DNA of 64,000 bases, from contig FPAX01000001.1 in the NCBI GenBank assembly GCA_900116485.1, forward strand, positions 558,001 to 622,000. Direction: 5' to 3'. The position numbers were made by a program, and so were the translations under genes. Shown here piece after piece: positions 18,331 through 26,248 of the stretch. This stretch comes from Selenomonas sp. GACV-9. Its GTDB lineage: Bacteria; Bacillota; Negativicutes; Selenomonadales; Selenomonadaceae. Under the pieces are notes generated by a model, which did no database searches, was not told the DNA's origin, and worked only from the letters and a program-made list of their open reading frames with translations. Position 1 is the stretch's first letter. Each line of letters opens with the position of its first letter.

Positions 18331-18410
18331 TATGTGCCAAGGCTTTCTCCTTGACATTGCTATTATACCTAAGCAGCCATAACCTGTCAAGCATTTTTCC
18401 TTGGCACATA
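18331..18410. repeat. 12-bp inverted repeat bracketing the ylxM-ffh promoter
   Basis: TATGTGCCAAGG at 18331-18342 and its exact complement CCTTGGCACATA at 18399-18410, 56 bases apart, with the -35 and -10 boxes between. It could be a paired operator, a long RNA stem or inversion ends. Confidence 0.75.
18362..18390 (-). promoter_or_regulatory. Promoter of the ylxM-ffh-rpsP-khpA-ylqD-rimM-trmD operon
   Basis: On the minus strand TTGACA (18385-18390), 17-base spacer, TATAAT (18362-18367): a perfect housekeeping promoter, about 50 bases upstream of ylxM. Confidence 0.9.
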
Positions 18411-18427
18411 GATTTTCTTTTTCCTTC

Positions 18428-19510
18428 TTATATTTTTATATACTCGGCGCCCATCGCCAGAACCTGCCAGCCATTTCCCTCCAGCACGGTCGCAAAGTCA
18501 TGGGCCGTGCCGTTAAAGTCAATGTCAACGGTCATATTGCCAAAGCTCGTGCTGCGGACAAAGACGTTATTGACGCCAGCGAGGCCACGCAAGGTTTCCG
18601 TCGCCTCGCTGATATTGCCGAGCTTGTTCCCCGTGATGATGAGCTGCAGATGCTGCTCAGGATTGGCGGCCTTGTTGAGGGCTGCTTTCCCAATAGCCTC
18701 AGGGATGCCCTTTGCCGCCTCAGCGACCGCCTCATTTACGGCATTGGGGCCGCGGCGCTGGGATTTTCCCGAGAAGACGCCCGCATAAAGCACCTCGCCA
18801 TTATTGACATTCAACATGCGCACCGACACCGTGACATTGGCCTTCTTGAGGTTCTCAAAGCCCGGCACCTGCGCGTAATCAGCCATGCTGCCCACAGCCT
18901 TGTCGACCGACACCGTCACGAGATAATCCAGCGGGAATTGACTGGTCAGCGTCTGTATCATTGACTTGTCACCGGCATAGCTTGCCGCCAGCAGCTGCTT
19001 CTGTTTTGACTTGTCAAGCTGATTGACGTCAACGATGCGCGTATAGCCCTGCATGCGGATGCCTTCCATCACGGCATTTTCGAGGCTTGCATAGCGGATG
19101 CCCTGCTGATCCATGGCCACGACACCGACACGCGGGTCCTGCATATTGGCACCGACCACAGCTTTTTTCTGGGCATAAGTGCCAAGCGCCGCGCTGATCT
19201 TCTGCTCAGAGACATCAGCGCGCACCTTGACCGTATAGAGCCCGTTGTCCTTCACCGACGACAGCACCTCATAGCTTCGGATGTAGCCATCGGCCTGCGT
19301 GTAGATGCGGTCATTGATCAGCTGGTAATTCTGCACATAGCTGCGGCTGTCGACCATGACGCCGACCTGCTGCTCGATGGCCTGCCGCAGGGTCTGCCTC
19401 AGCGCGCTGCGCTCCGAGCCGCCATATCCCGTCACCGTCACCACGGCCGCCGATGCCGTCATCACCGGCAGCATCAGCAGCCCTGTCAGCACTGCAAGTT
19501 TCTTCCCCAT
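18428..19510 (-). CDS. Exported FlgT-N-domain-like protein
   Basis: 360 residues with a signal peptide (LAVLTGLLMLPVMTASAA). The region after it (VTVTGYGGSERSALRQTLRQAIEQQVG ... VQNYQLINDRIYTQADGYIRSYEVL) matches the pattern of the flagellar assembly T protein N-terminal domain, followed by a domain resembling TolB-N or CsgG-like folds. It is therefore periplasmic; a flagellar basal-body role is possible but no flagellar gene is adjacent. ATG 19510 is preceded by GGAAGGAAGG. Residues about 160-195 are encoded by sequence carrying four palindrome copies, read as LDKSK, GDKSM and LTSQF. Confidence 0.65.
   Translation of the reverse strand: MGKKLAVLTGLLMLPVMTASAAVVTVTGYGGSERSALRQTLRQAIEQQVGVMVDSRSYVQNYQLINDRIYTQADGYIRSYEVLSSVKDNGLYTVKVRADVSEQKISAALGTYAQKKAVVGANMQDPRVGVVAMDQQGIRYASLENAVMEGIRMQGYTRIVDVNQLDKSKQKQLLAASYAGDKSMIQTLTSQFPLDYLVTVSVDKAVGSMADYAQVPGFENLKKANVTVSVRMLNVNNGEVLYAGVFSGKSQRRGPNAVNEAVAEAAKGIPEAIGKAALNKAANPEQHLQLIITGNKLGNISEATETLRGLAGVNNVFVRSTSFGNMTVDIDFNGTAHDFATVLEGNGWQVLAMGAEYIKI
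18938..19032. repeat. Four palindromes inside the FlgT-like gene
   Basis: TTGACTGGTCAG (18938-18949), TTGACTTGTCAC (18961-18972), TTGACTTGTCAA (19006-19017) and the spacer-less TTGACGTCAA (19023-19032), all within 95 bases. Confidence 0.8.
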
Positions 19511-19581
19511 TGCCCTCGCCTTCCTTCCCTTATCGATACTATCAGTATAACATCAATATCTATAAGAAGGCTGAGAACTTT

Positions 19582-20208
19582 TTAAAAAATCTGTCCCGGC
19601 AGCACTTTCTTTTCCTTCGCCGGAAAAGTCTTTTCATAGGCGGCAAAGGTCTCCGGCTCCTGCTCGGCTGCAAAATAGCCGGCAGGCGTCGCATACTCGC
19701 CGCTGATATCCTTCAGGAATCCCGGTGCGAGCTCCTTGCAGAGGAAGAAAGATGCGTCTGCACCATCCGGAAGGCCATGATAACGGATGCCAAAATCGCT
19801 CGCATAAGTAAACCCGCTCTTTCCATAAAACTCGATATCCCCCTCGAAGCACAAGGCCCCACAGCCCAGCGCTGCTGCCTGCTCCAGCGAGTAGTCCAGC
19901 AGCATCTTGCCGTAGCCCTGGCGCTTATAGGCCGGGGCGACACAGATCGGCCCCATCGCCATGATGGGGATGCGCCGGCCATCATCGGCCTTGATCTGCG
20001 CCCGCACAAAGATATTCTGCCCGATGATCTCGCCATCCTTTTCCATGACGAAGTCCAGTTCGGGCACGAAATCCATATCCTTCCGCAGCCGGTGCAGCAC
20101 AAAGTGCTCCACACAGCCAGGACGGTAAACATTCCAGAACGCTTCGCGCACGAGATTCTCGACGGCGCGATAGTCTTTTTCCGTTTCTCGGCGAAAACTG
20201 ATTGTCAT
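19582..20208 (-). CDS. GNAT-family N-acetyltransferase (YhbS-like)
   Basis: 208 residues with the acetyl-CoA-binding motif A of GNAT enzymes (MGPICVAPAYKRQGYGKMLLDYSLEQA, about 85-110; RQGYGK is the pyrophosphate loop). The C-terminal half (FEGDIEFYGKSGF) is typical of YhbS-type acetyltransferases. The substrate is unknown. It stands 64 bases after the flavodoxin-like gene, same strand, possibly cotranscribed. Confidence 0.88.
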   Translation of the reverse strand: MTISFRRETEKDYRAVENLVREAFWNVYRPGCVEHFVLHRLRKDMDFVPELDFVMEKDGEIIGQNIFVRAQIKADDGRRIPIMAMGPICVAPAYKRQGYGKMLLDYSLEQAAALGCGALCFEGDIEFYGKSGFTYASDFGIRYHGLPDGADASFFLCKELAPGFLKDISGEYATPAGYFAAEQEPETFAAYEKTFPAKEKKVLPGQIF

Positions 20209-20272
20209 TTTTTCACCTCTATATCGATTGTTTCTGCTGCATTGATTTCTTTGTTTTCTGCCTGCTATATCC

Positions 20273-20956
20273 TCAGGCCTCGCCGTTGGCGATGGCCGCG
20301 TATTTCTCCTCCGGGATCATCGGCGAGCCGATCTGCGCCGCCAAACCGGCGTCGATCGTCCCCTGCGCGGCATACTGCCTGCCAGCCTCCCGCACCAGTT
20401 CCAGCCGCGGCTTCGTGACCACATCAGCTTCCGGCACATTGAACATCGGGCTCTCGGGCACTGTAAGTATCGTATGCTGATGCGGGAACAGCAGCTTGAA
20501 CTGCTCCACGGCCGGCTCGAAATTCCCCTTGCTGTTCGGGAACCCGCAGCCGCAGATCATCAGATAGCGCAGATGGGCAAAATCCGCCTGGCCGATATGC
20601 TCATACCGCTCGCCGACCCGCTTCATCTTCATGCAGGAAAGCGGCATCGTCCGCTCAATGAATGCCTTGAGCTTTGCCGGCATGCCATATCCATAGAGCG
20701 GAAAGTTAAGCAGCAGCAAATCGCATTCAAGCACCTTAGCCAGCAGGGCCTTCATATCGTCCGCATGGATGCAGGTGCCGCCATTGCGCTTGCAGGTAAA
20801 GCAGCCCACACAGAACTCGATATGCTTCTCCGCGATATGGATGACCTCGACTTCCTGCGGCGCAGCCTCCTGCATGCCAGCGAGAAACGCCCGCGTGATA
20901 TGCATCGTATCGCTCTGTTCTTTTTTCGGGCTGCCATTCAATACCAGGATTTTCAT
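20273..20956 (-). CDS. Flavodoxin-like NAD(P)H-dependent oxidoreductase
   Basis: FMN-binding fold: MKILVLNGSPKKEQSDTMHI at the N-terminus is the phosphate-binding loop, followed by CVGCFTCKRNGGTCIHADDM, a Cys-rich segment seen in iron-sulfur flavoprotein-like or NADPH-dependent FMN reductases, and LLLNFPLYGYGMPAKLKAF. About 227 residues. The second of two adjacent ATGs (20956) has better spacing from GAGGTG. It overlaps the stop of the upstream GNAT gene. Confidence 0.85.
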   Translation of the reverse strand: MKILVLNGSPKKEQSDTMHITRAFLAGMQEAAPQEVEVIHIAEKHIEFCVGCFTCKRNGGTCIHADDMKALLAKVLECDLLLLNFPLYGYGMPAKLKAFIERTMPLSCMKMKRVGERYEHIGQADFAHLRYLMICGCGFPNSKGNFEPAVEQFKLLFPHQHTILTVPESPMFNVPEADVVTKPRLELVREAGRQYAAQGTIDAGLAAQIGSPMIPEEKYAAIANGEA

Positions 20957-21438
20957 CATATCACCTCAATCATCGACTCAATGCCCAACCGTTCCCGATA
21001 ATAGCGCGGCCCTTCCTCGCCGACTTCCCCGCTATCCTGGAAACAGCACTTAGCCAAGACGCGCTGGGAGGCAGTGTTATCTGCCTCCGCCTCGGCTTCA
21101 ATCTTTTCCACCTGCGGATGCGCAAAGGCCCAGGAAATTGCTGCCCGCACTGCCTCGGTCGCATATCCTTGCCCACGGTAATCTTCCTCGATACCGTAGC
21201 CGATTTCTGCCACACCATCAGTGCTAAGTCCTTTAAAACATAGATCGCCCACATGCTTGCCATCGTGACGCTCAATCATCCACATGGCATACCAGTCCCA
21301 CTGTTGGGGATGAGAAATGCAGCCCCTCAGCATTTCCTCATAGGCCTTCTTCAAACCTGCATCCTGTACCATATCAATAGCCTGCTCCATCTGTATCCCA
21401 TCTGCCGGATATAGTATCAACCGTTCTGTCTTTACCAT
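20956..21438 (-). CDS. GNAT-family N-acetyltransferase (RimJ/RimL-like)
   Basis: 160 residues: TERLILYPADGIQMEQ start, then GYGIEEDYRGQGYATEAVRA, the acetyl-CoA-binding loop, and DNTASQRVLAKCCF, the usual C-terminal asparagine/serine motif of RimJ/RimL types. Substrate unknown. Its stop overlaps the next gene's start, so the two are translationally coupled. Confidence 0.9.
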   Translation of the reverse strand: MVKTERLILYPADGIQMEQAIDMVQDAGLKKAYEEMLRGCISHPQQWDWYAMWMIERHDGKHVGDLCFKGLSTDGVAEIGYGIEEDYRGQGYATEAVRAAISWAFAHPQVEKIEAEAEADNTASQRVLAKCCFQDSGEVGEEGPRYYRERLGIESMIEVI

Positions 21439-21469
21439 AAGTCCTCCCAGCTTTCACGCAAAACCTTAC

Positions 21470-22066
21470 TCACTTCACACGCACAAGCCACGCATCCAAA
21501 AACTTCATCTGTTTCTCGGTATGGAACCAATGCTCACCATCATCCATCACAGTAAGACCCGCACCATGAGTTTCGGCAAAGGCCTTCATTGTCACATAAT
21601 CGGTCAGATTATCGCCAGCCCCGTACAAAATCTGCGTCGGCGCTGACCATTTCAGCGGATGCGCACGCACATAGGACAGATACTCCCAGGACAAATCCTC
21701 GCCAAACGCGGTATGGATGATCCCCTTGGCCTGCAGTTCTTCCTCTGTGACTTGCGCCCACTTCATCATATTCATGATGAGCTTTTCCATATCGACTATC
21801 GGCGAAATAAAATATGCTTTTTTAATATATTCGTCAATCCCGCCACACATGCTGAAAAACGCACCAATGCTGTTGGCAATCAGCAGCACATTATCATATT
21901 TCTTATATAGGTCCCTAACAGTCTTTCGAATCTCATTTCCTGTTTCCCACGGGGTAAACGTCTGATAATCGAGGCCCAACACCTTCGCCGCGGGAAAAAT
22001 CTTCCGATAATTCTGAGCCTCCTCTGCACTTCCGCCCTTCCCGTGGACGTAGACAACAATATCCAT
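21470..22066 (-). CDS. Alpha/beta hydrolase
   Basis: Small (198 residues) alpha/beta-hydrolase fold. IVVYVHGKGGSAEEAQNY carries the oxyanion-hole HG motif, LIANSIGAFFSM places the nucleophile serine in a NSIGA elbow, and DDGEHWFH holds the catalytic histidine. ATG 22066 has GAGGTTAG upstream; an alternative GTG at 22090 overlaps the tetR stop. Cotranscribed with the TetR regulator and so possibly under its control. Confidence 0.82.
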   Translation of the reverse strand: MDIVVYVHGKGGSAEEAQNYRKIFPAAKVLGLDYQTFTPWETGNEIRKTVRDLYKKYDNVLLIANSIGAFFSMCGGIDEYIKKAYFISPIVDMEKLIMNMMKWAQVTEEELQAKGIIHTAFGEDLSWEYLSYVRAHPLKWSAPTQILYGAGDNLTDYVTMKAFAETHGAGLTVMDDGEHWFHTEKQMKFLDAWLVRVK

Positions 22067-22086
22067 ACTAACCTCGTACTTTCTCT

Positions 22087-22710
22087 TCACTTCTTGACCA
22101 ATGCCCCAAAGATCGCATCCTTGTCAAACTCGCCGGTAGCAAAGCCCGGCACTTCCTTGAAGGCCTTGCAGTAAGCCAAGCTCATCTCGGTGAACACCGC
22201 ACTCATCTGCGCATCGGTATAGGGGCAGTCATCGGTGACGATAAGCGTCGCAAAACTGAACGCGACGAGCCACAGATTGCGGAAATATTTATCCGCCGTT
22301 GCCGCATCCATATGATAGATGCGCATAATGGACTCACGCACGAGTTCCTGCGAAAAATGCAGCGCATCCATGGCACCGCCCACGGCCTCATCCGGTTTGG
22401 TCAAGAAAAGCAGCTTGTAAAGCTCAGGCTCCTCCTTGGCAAACTGGATATACTGCTGGCCAACGCCCAAAAACGGCACGGGGCCTTTGAGTCCCGTTTC
22501 AATATACGCCTGATAGCGTCCTTTCGCCATGGCATAGACCTCGACCTTCAGCTGCTCCATCGTCGTGAACCACGTGAAGATTGGCCGTGGCGACACGCCG
22601 AGCTCTGCAGCCACCTCCCGCGCCGTCACCGCCTCGATTCCCTTCTTGCGCACGACTTCGAGGGCCGCTGCCACAATCTCCTCTTTTTGAAACTTGACCT
22701 TTGGGGGCAT
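22087..22710 (-). CDS. TetR/AcrR-family transcriptional regulator
   Basis: 207 residues with an N-terminal helix-turn-helix (EEIVAAALEVVRKKGIEAV ... VAAELGVSPRPIFTWF) and a ligand domain at about 80-200. The start is placed at the ATG at 22710, preceded by GAAAGGAATG; the frame can be extended to 22749 but that would translate the operator. A palindromic operator 21-44 bases upstream suggests autorepression, with the downstream hydrolase in the same unit. Confidence 0.92.
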   Translation of the reverse strand: MPPKVKFQKEEIVAAALEVVRKKGIEAVTAREVAAELGVSPRPIFTWFTTMEQLKVEVYAMAKGRYQAYIETGLKGPVPFLGVGQQYIQFAKEEPELYKLLFLTKPDEAVGGAMDALHFSQELVRESIMRIYHMDAATADKYFRNLWLVAFSFATLIVTDDCPYTDAQMSAVFTEMSLAYCKAFKEVPGFATGEFDKDAIFGALVKK

Positions 22711-22730
22711 AGACACATTCCTTTCATAAA

Positions 22731-22754
22731 AACAAATGTTACGCAACACTTGTT
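22731..22754 (-). promoter_or_regulatory. Likely TetR operator
   Basis: AACAAATGTT (22731-22740), ACGC, AACACTTGTT (22745-22754): two 10-base arms, inverted with one mismatch, just upstream of the tetR ribosome site. Size and position are typical of TetR-family self-regulation. Confidence 0.7.
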
Positions 22755-22768
22755 ATCTTACAGATTCT

Positions 22769-22786
22769 TGCTTGACTTGTCAAGCA
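22769..22786. repeat. Extended palindrome TGCTTGAC-TT-GTCAAGCA
   Basis: A full TTGACTTGTCAA whose symmetry extends to 18 bases. It lies 15 bases upstream of the TetR operator. Confidence 0.8.
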
Positions 22787-22815
22787 CTCCCGCTGATTTT
22801 ATCCGGATTTCTCCC

Positions 22816-22851
22816 ATAAAAAAACTTGACCAGTCAATGGATCGGTCAAGT
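22816..22851 (-). terminator. Terminator of the DUF1266/Sel1 unit, built from the palindrome
   Basis: ACTTGACC (22824-22831) pairs with GGTCAAGT (22844-22851); on the minus strand it is followed by TTTTTTTA. The left arm is part of TTGACCAGTCAA (22826-22837). Confidence 0.85.
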
Positions 22852-22869
22852 CATCATCATTTCCCATAT

Positions 22870-23544
22870 TCACCAGGTCTTGCGCAGCTCCAAATCAAAG
22901 GGCACCAGCGCACAGGGATTCGACGCATCCTGTTTCAGTTCTTGATAGACGTCAGCCCGCAGCTTTGCCCCTTCTTCGTCCATGAATTCGTTGTACGCAG
23001 TGACATACCCCTCCGCCAGCTCGTCCCAGCTACTTACCACTTGCTGCAGTCGTTTTCCAGCCACAAAGGATGTATTGAGCGCTTCACCAAGCGTCAGATA
23101 TCCTGCAATATAACCGCTAGAGGAAATCTGTATCAATCGTTGCAGCTGCCAGACCATCACATACTTGGGCATCTTTTTCTGTGTCGCAAACACATCGCGC
23201 ATTTGCTCGGACATGTCCTGTATCGTCTCAATCAGCTCCCGCCGCGAGAAAATATTCCAGGATGACGCAAACATCATGCGGGACAGTTCGCCCCCCAAGG
23301 GATTCCACTTGGCAAAGCCACCGAATTTATGGACGTTCCAGCGATTGGCCTTGCGATTGATTGCTGACGCCGCACAAAACCACTCCCGAAGTGACGCATC
23401 AACATCGCGCCAAGACACGTTATCCTCCGGCAAGCGCGGATGTCTTTCAATATTGCGTAACGTCCCGCCGCCTGCCCGGTCGAAAAAGTGCCCCAGAACC
23501 AATATCATCAATCCCTGCATATGCCTGTTCATCCGCATCATCAT
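22870..23544 (-). CDS. DUF1266-like protein
   Basis: About 224 residues, cytoplasmic. The C-terminal half (MVWQLQRLIQISSSGYIAGYLTLGEA ... LQQVVSSWDELAEGYVTAY) resembles DUF1266 proteins, whose function is unknown. Three consecutive-codon ATGs start the frame after AAGGAG. It follows the Sel1-repeat gene by 9 bases and the two form one unit. Such genes often occur in multi-copy accessory loci; a toxin-immunity role is only speculation. Confidence 0.6.
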   Translation of the reverse strand: MMMRMNRHMQGLMILVLGHFFDRAGGGTLRNIERHPRLPEDNVSWRDVDASLREWFCAASAINRKANRWNVHKFGGFAKWNPLGGELSRMMFASSWNIFSRRELIETIQDMSEQMRDVFATQKKMPKYVMVWQLQRLIQISSSGYIAGYLTLGEALNTSFVAGKRLQQVVSSWDELAEGYVTAYNEFMDEEGAKLRADVYQELKQDASNPCALVPFDLELRKTW

Positions 23545-23553
23545 TTCTCCTTT

Positions 23554-26082
23554 TTAAAGATTCTCACTCCATGCCGTATCCACATACATGGATTCAATAT
23601 CAGCCTTGGCTTTTTGATTCCCCTCACTTGCCGCCTTGCGCAGATTTTCCCAATACGCTGCGTTATTCCCGCGCGCCTTTTCCCGATAAGCAAGCTGCAA
23701 TTGCGCCTCATCGCACCCCTCATCAGCAGCATCCTGCAGGAGATATTCAGCTTTTTTCTGCTCAGCCTCACTGCCTGTCTGCAACAAAACATTTGCCAGC
23801 ATGAGCCTGGCATCATTTTGCCAGCCGCTCTTCTCCGCTACAGCCTTTTCCAGGCAGCTCATAGCTGTATGCGCATCCTGCCAATTGCCTTCTTCATCTT
23901 GGCACAGCGCCGCACGCGCAATCATGGCCTCGGGATCGCCGGCCGCCATTCCCTGTTCATAGTAAGCGATAGCCTTTTCCTGATTTGCTGCCATGCCAAT
24001 GCCCGACAACGCACAGTTACCCAGTTGTACCAATGCCCAGGACACCCCGCCATCTGCTGCCTTTTCCAGATAATAGCGGGCCTCCAGCCCATACTCCTGG
24101 GGCTTTTCCATATAAAGCTTGCCAAGCCAGTACCAAGCATTCAGCCGGTCGTCCTCGTCCTCTGTGACCGTAGCCTTTTGATACCAGCTAACGGCACCGT
24201 CAAAATCGCCACGCGCAGCACAGTCTTCGCCTAGTGCCACCATGGCACGGCCGCACTCTAACTGTGCGGCCTCTCGCAATGCGGCTAGCCTTCCTTCTTC
24301 ATCGCCATTTTCGGCACAGCTATTGGCCCGATGCATGATCTCCCGCCACGTGTTTCGGCGTGTTCCCTGCTCATCTTCCTGCCACTTTGCCGCATCGATT
24401 CCCTCGCCACGATACCAATGTTCAAAACACCGCACGGCTATCGTTAATGCTTTTTCCTCACGGCTATACCGGATTCCCTCGGCGTTGGCATAGAAAAAGA
24501 ACGTTTCCTCTTCATGCTCGGCTAACAGATAGTCATCCCCTTCCGGCTGGTCAAGCATGACGCGCCGGTAAACGCCCTGCGACAAAAACTCCAACGCTTT
24601 GCTTATTTCCGCCTGGCCATAGTTCACAAAGGACGCATCCCCGCCATTAGGCAGCATCACGCAAAGACGCCAAGCCTGTTTCCTGCCTTGCTGCCTTTCG
24701 CTAGCTATCCGCGCCTCCTGCCAGCTGCGGATATCCTGGGCATCCGTCAAAACAGTACGGGTATCCTTGGTACGTCCCAAAAATCGCCAGACCAGCCGAT
24801 CGCCTACCCCTTCGGGACTCTTCGACCATTCCATTTCGTCGAGGAACCGGCCAAAGTCTTCATACGACCGAGCTTTTTCCCTGTATGCTTTTCCCTTCAC
24901 CTTGTCCTTGGCCACGCCACCAGAACCATTGTCATAGACTTCCGCCGTCAAATACCGCAGGAGGGCCAGCTTTTCTTCGCTCTGATTTCCCTCGGCCTCC
25001 GCCAGCCGCGTTTCCTTTAAGATCGTACGCGCTGCCACCTCTCTTTCGATGGTAGTTCCCCGACCATAGTACAAGCAATAACACATCAGTGGCAAAATCA
25101 TTTCATAATTGTAGCTGCCCATAGAAGGCTGCCGCCGAGCCTCATCGGCAATCGCATCCAGCATCTTCATGCACCACTGGAAGGCTGCCGCGTAATCCTT
25201 CGCCTGCCAAAAATCAATTTCCGCCAGCTGTCCCATTGCTGGCACATATCCGTTTTCAGCCAAGGGGACAAGATAATCCACGGCCTGTTGCAAATCCTCC
25301 ACGACCCCTAAACCATGACGCCAGGTATAGCCTAACCAATAATTTGCCTTCTGATAGCCATTGGCAGCCGCCTGCTCAAAACATTCCCGGGCCTTTTGGA
25401 ATTCCATCTCCAAGAAGTACCGTTTTCCCCGATGAAAAAGCATCTGGGGCATCCCCGCCTCACAAAAACGCTGCTCAAACTCCGCTGCTTTTGCCTGCGT
25501 GCCTGAATCCCCCATCTGCTCATAAAGGAAATCTGCACAAGCCCAGTAAGCGTTCAATCCGATTGCCAGCCCCAGCGATAAAGATTTCTCCAAATAAGGC
25601 ACAGCCAATTTCACCCGTGTTTCCCGGCTGTCATCCTCCCAGTTATCCAACAAGCCAAAAATCGCATTTTCCAGATAACAAATTCCAAAAAGATAGGCGC
25701 CCATGGCCTCATCCGCATATTCCTGCGCCGCTTCCAAAACGTCCTCCATGGTTTCCCATCGGGAGCGCACCAGTTCCAGCTCCGACGGATAAAGGCCGCG
25801 ATGGGCAATGGCACAAAGCACGCCCAGCCCACTGCCGCCTCTAATACTCCCTTGCAAACATTCATTGGCCTTTGCTTCATCCGCTGCTAAGCCACTCGTC
25901 TCCCATACAGCCCCATCTTCGGCGCCCATATAACTGCGAGCCAATAACCCCCAGGCATCCGCATCACCGGCCACTGCCGCCTGATAAAGGCGTTCCTGTC
26001 CCTTTTGCGCACTTACGGGATCATATTGGCGCCAAATGAGATTAATCGCCTCATTTACGCTTGGTTGAAATACCTTTGCCAT
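23554..26082 (-). CDS. Large Sel1/TPR-repeat protein
   Basis: 842 residues, no signal peptide. Sel1-like repeats occur in two blocks: about 30-320 (ANGYQKANYWLGYTWRHGLG, ENGYVPAMGQLAEIDFWQAK) and about 590-830 (NAWYWLGKLYMEKPQEYGLEARYYLEKAADGG, WALVQLGNCALSGIGMAANQEKAIAYY). A different, unrecognised segment lies between (about 465-560). Probably a scaffold for protein contacts. Its upstream region resembles that of the membrane protein gene starting at 30522. Confidence 0.75.
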   Translation of the reverse strand: MAKVFQPSVNEAINLIWRQYDPVSAQKGQERLYQAAVAGDADAWGLLARSYMGAEDGAVWETSGLAADEAKANECLQGSIRGGSGLGVLCAIAHRGLYPSELELVRSRWETMEDVLEAAQEYADEAMGAYLFGICYLENAIFGLLDNWEDDSRETRVKLAVPYLEKSLSLGLAIGLNAYWACADFLYEQMGDSGTQAKAAEFEQRFCEAGMPQMLFHRGKRYFLEMEFQKARECFEQAAANGYQKANYWLGYTWRHGLGVVEDLQQAVDYLVPLAENGYVPAMGQLAEIDFWQAKDYAAAFQWCMKMLDAIADEARRQPSMGSYNYEMILPLMCYCLYYGRGTTIEREVAARTILKETRLAEAEGNQSEEKLALLRYLTAEVYDNGSGGVAKDKVKGKAYREKARSYEDFGRFLDEMEWSKSPEGVGDRLVWRFLGRTKDTRTVLTDAQDIRSWQEARIASERQQGRKQAWRLCVMLPNGGDASFVNYGQAEISKALEFLSQGVYRRVMLDQPEGDDYLLAEHEEETFFFYANAEGIRYSREEKALTIAVRCFEHWYRGEGIDAAKWQEDEQGTRRNTWREIMHRANSCAENGDEEGRLAALREAAQLECGRAMVALGEDCAARGDFDGAVSWYQKATVTEDEDDRLNAWYWLGKLYMEKPQEYGLEARYYLEKAADGGVSWALVQLGNCALSGIGMAANQEKAIAYYEQGMAAGDPEAMIARAALCQDEEGNWQDAHTAMSCLEKAVAEKSGWQNDARLMLANVLLQTGSEAEQKKAEYLLQDAADEGCDEAQLQLAYREKARGNNAAYWENLRKAASEGNQKAKADIESMYVDTAWSENL

Positions 26083-26208
26083 CTATTTGCACACTCCCTC
26101 AGTAATCATTAATTTTTATGATAAATCGGGCAAATTAGATAATCCCCAACGCACCATTAAAGTAGCATTATTTTCGCCGATGGTTCCTAACCTTCCCCCA
26201 ACAGAAAA

Positions 26209-26248
26209 ACGGCCTGACCAGTCAATTTACCGGTCAGGCCGTTTCATT
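26209..26248 (-). terminator. Permease terminator with palindrome tip
   Basis: AACGGCCTGACC and GGTCAGGCCGTT form the stem around AGTCAATTTACC; on the minus strand TTTTTC follows. The tip contains CTGACCAGTCAA (26214-26225) and CCGGTCAG. Confidence 0.9.

Noticed and set aside
18331..18410. Invertible promoter
   Set aside because: It would switch off ffh, which is essential, and no recombinase gene is nearby; kept only as an unusual repeat.
22769..22851. CRISPR or insertion-sequence ends built from the palindromes
   Set aside because: Spacing is irregular, no spacers, no transposase and no target-site duplications were seen.
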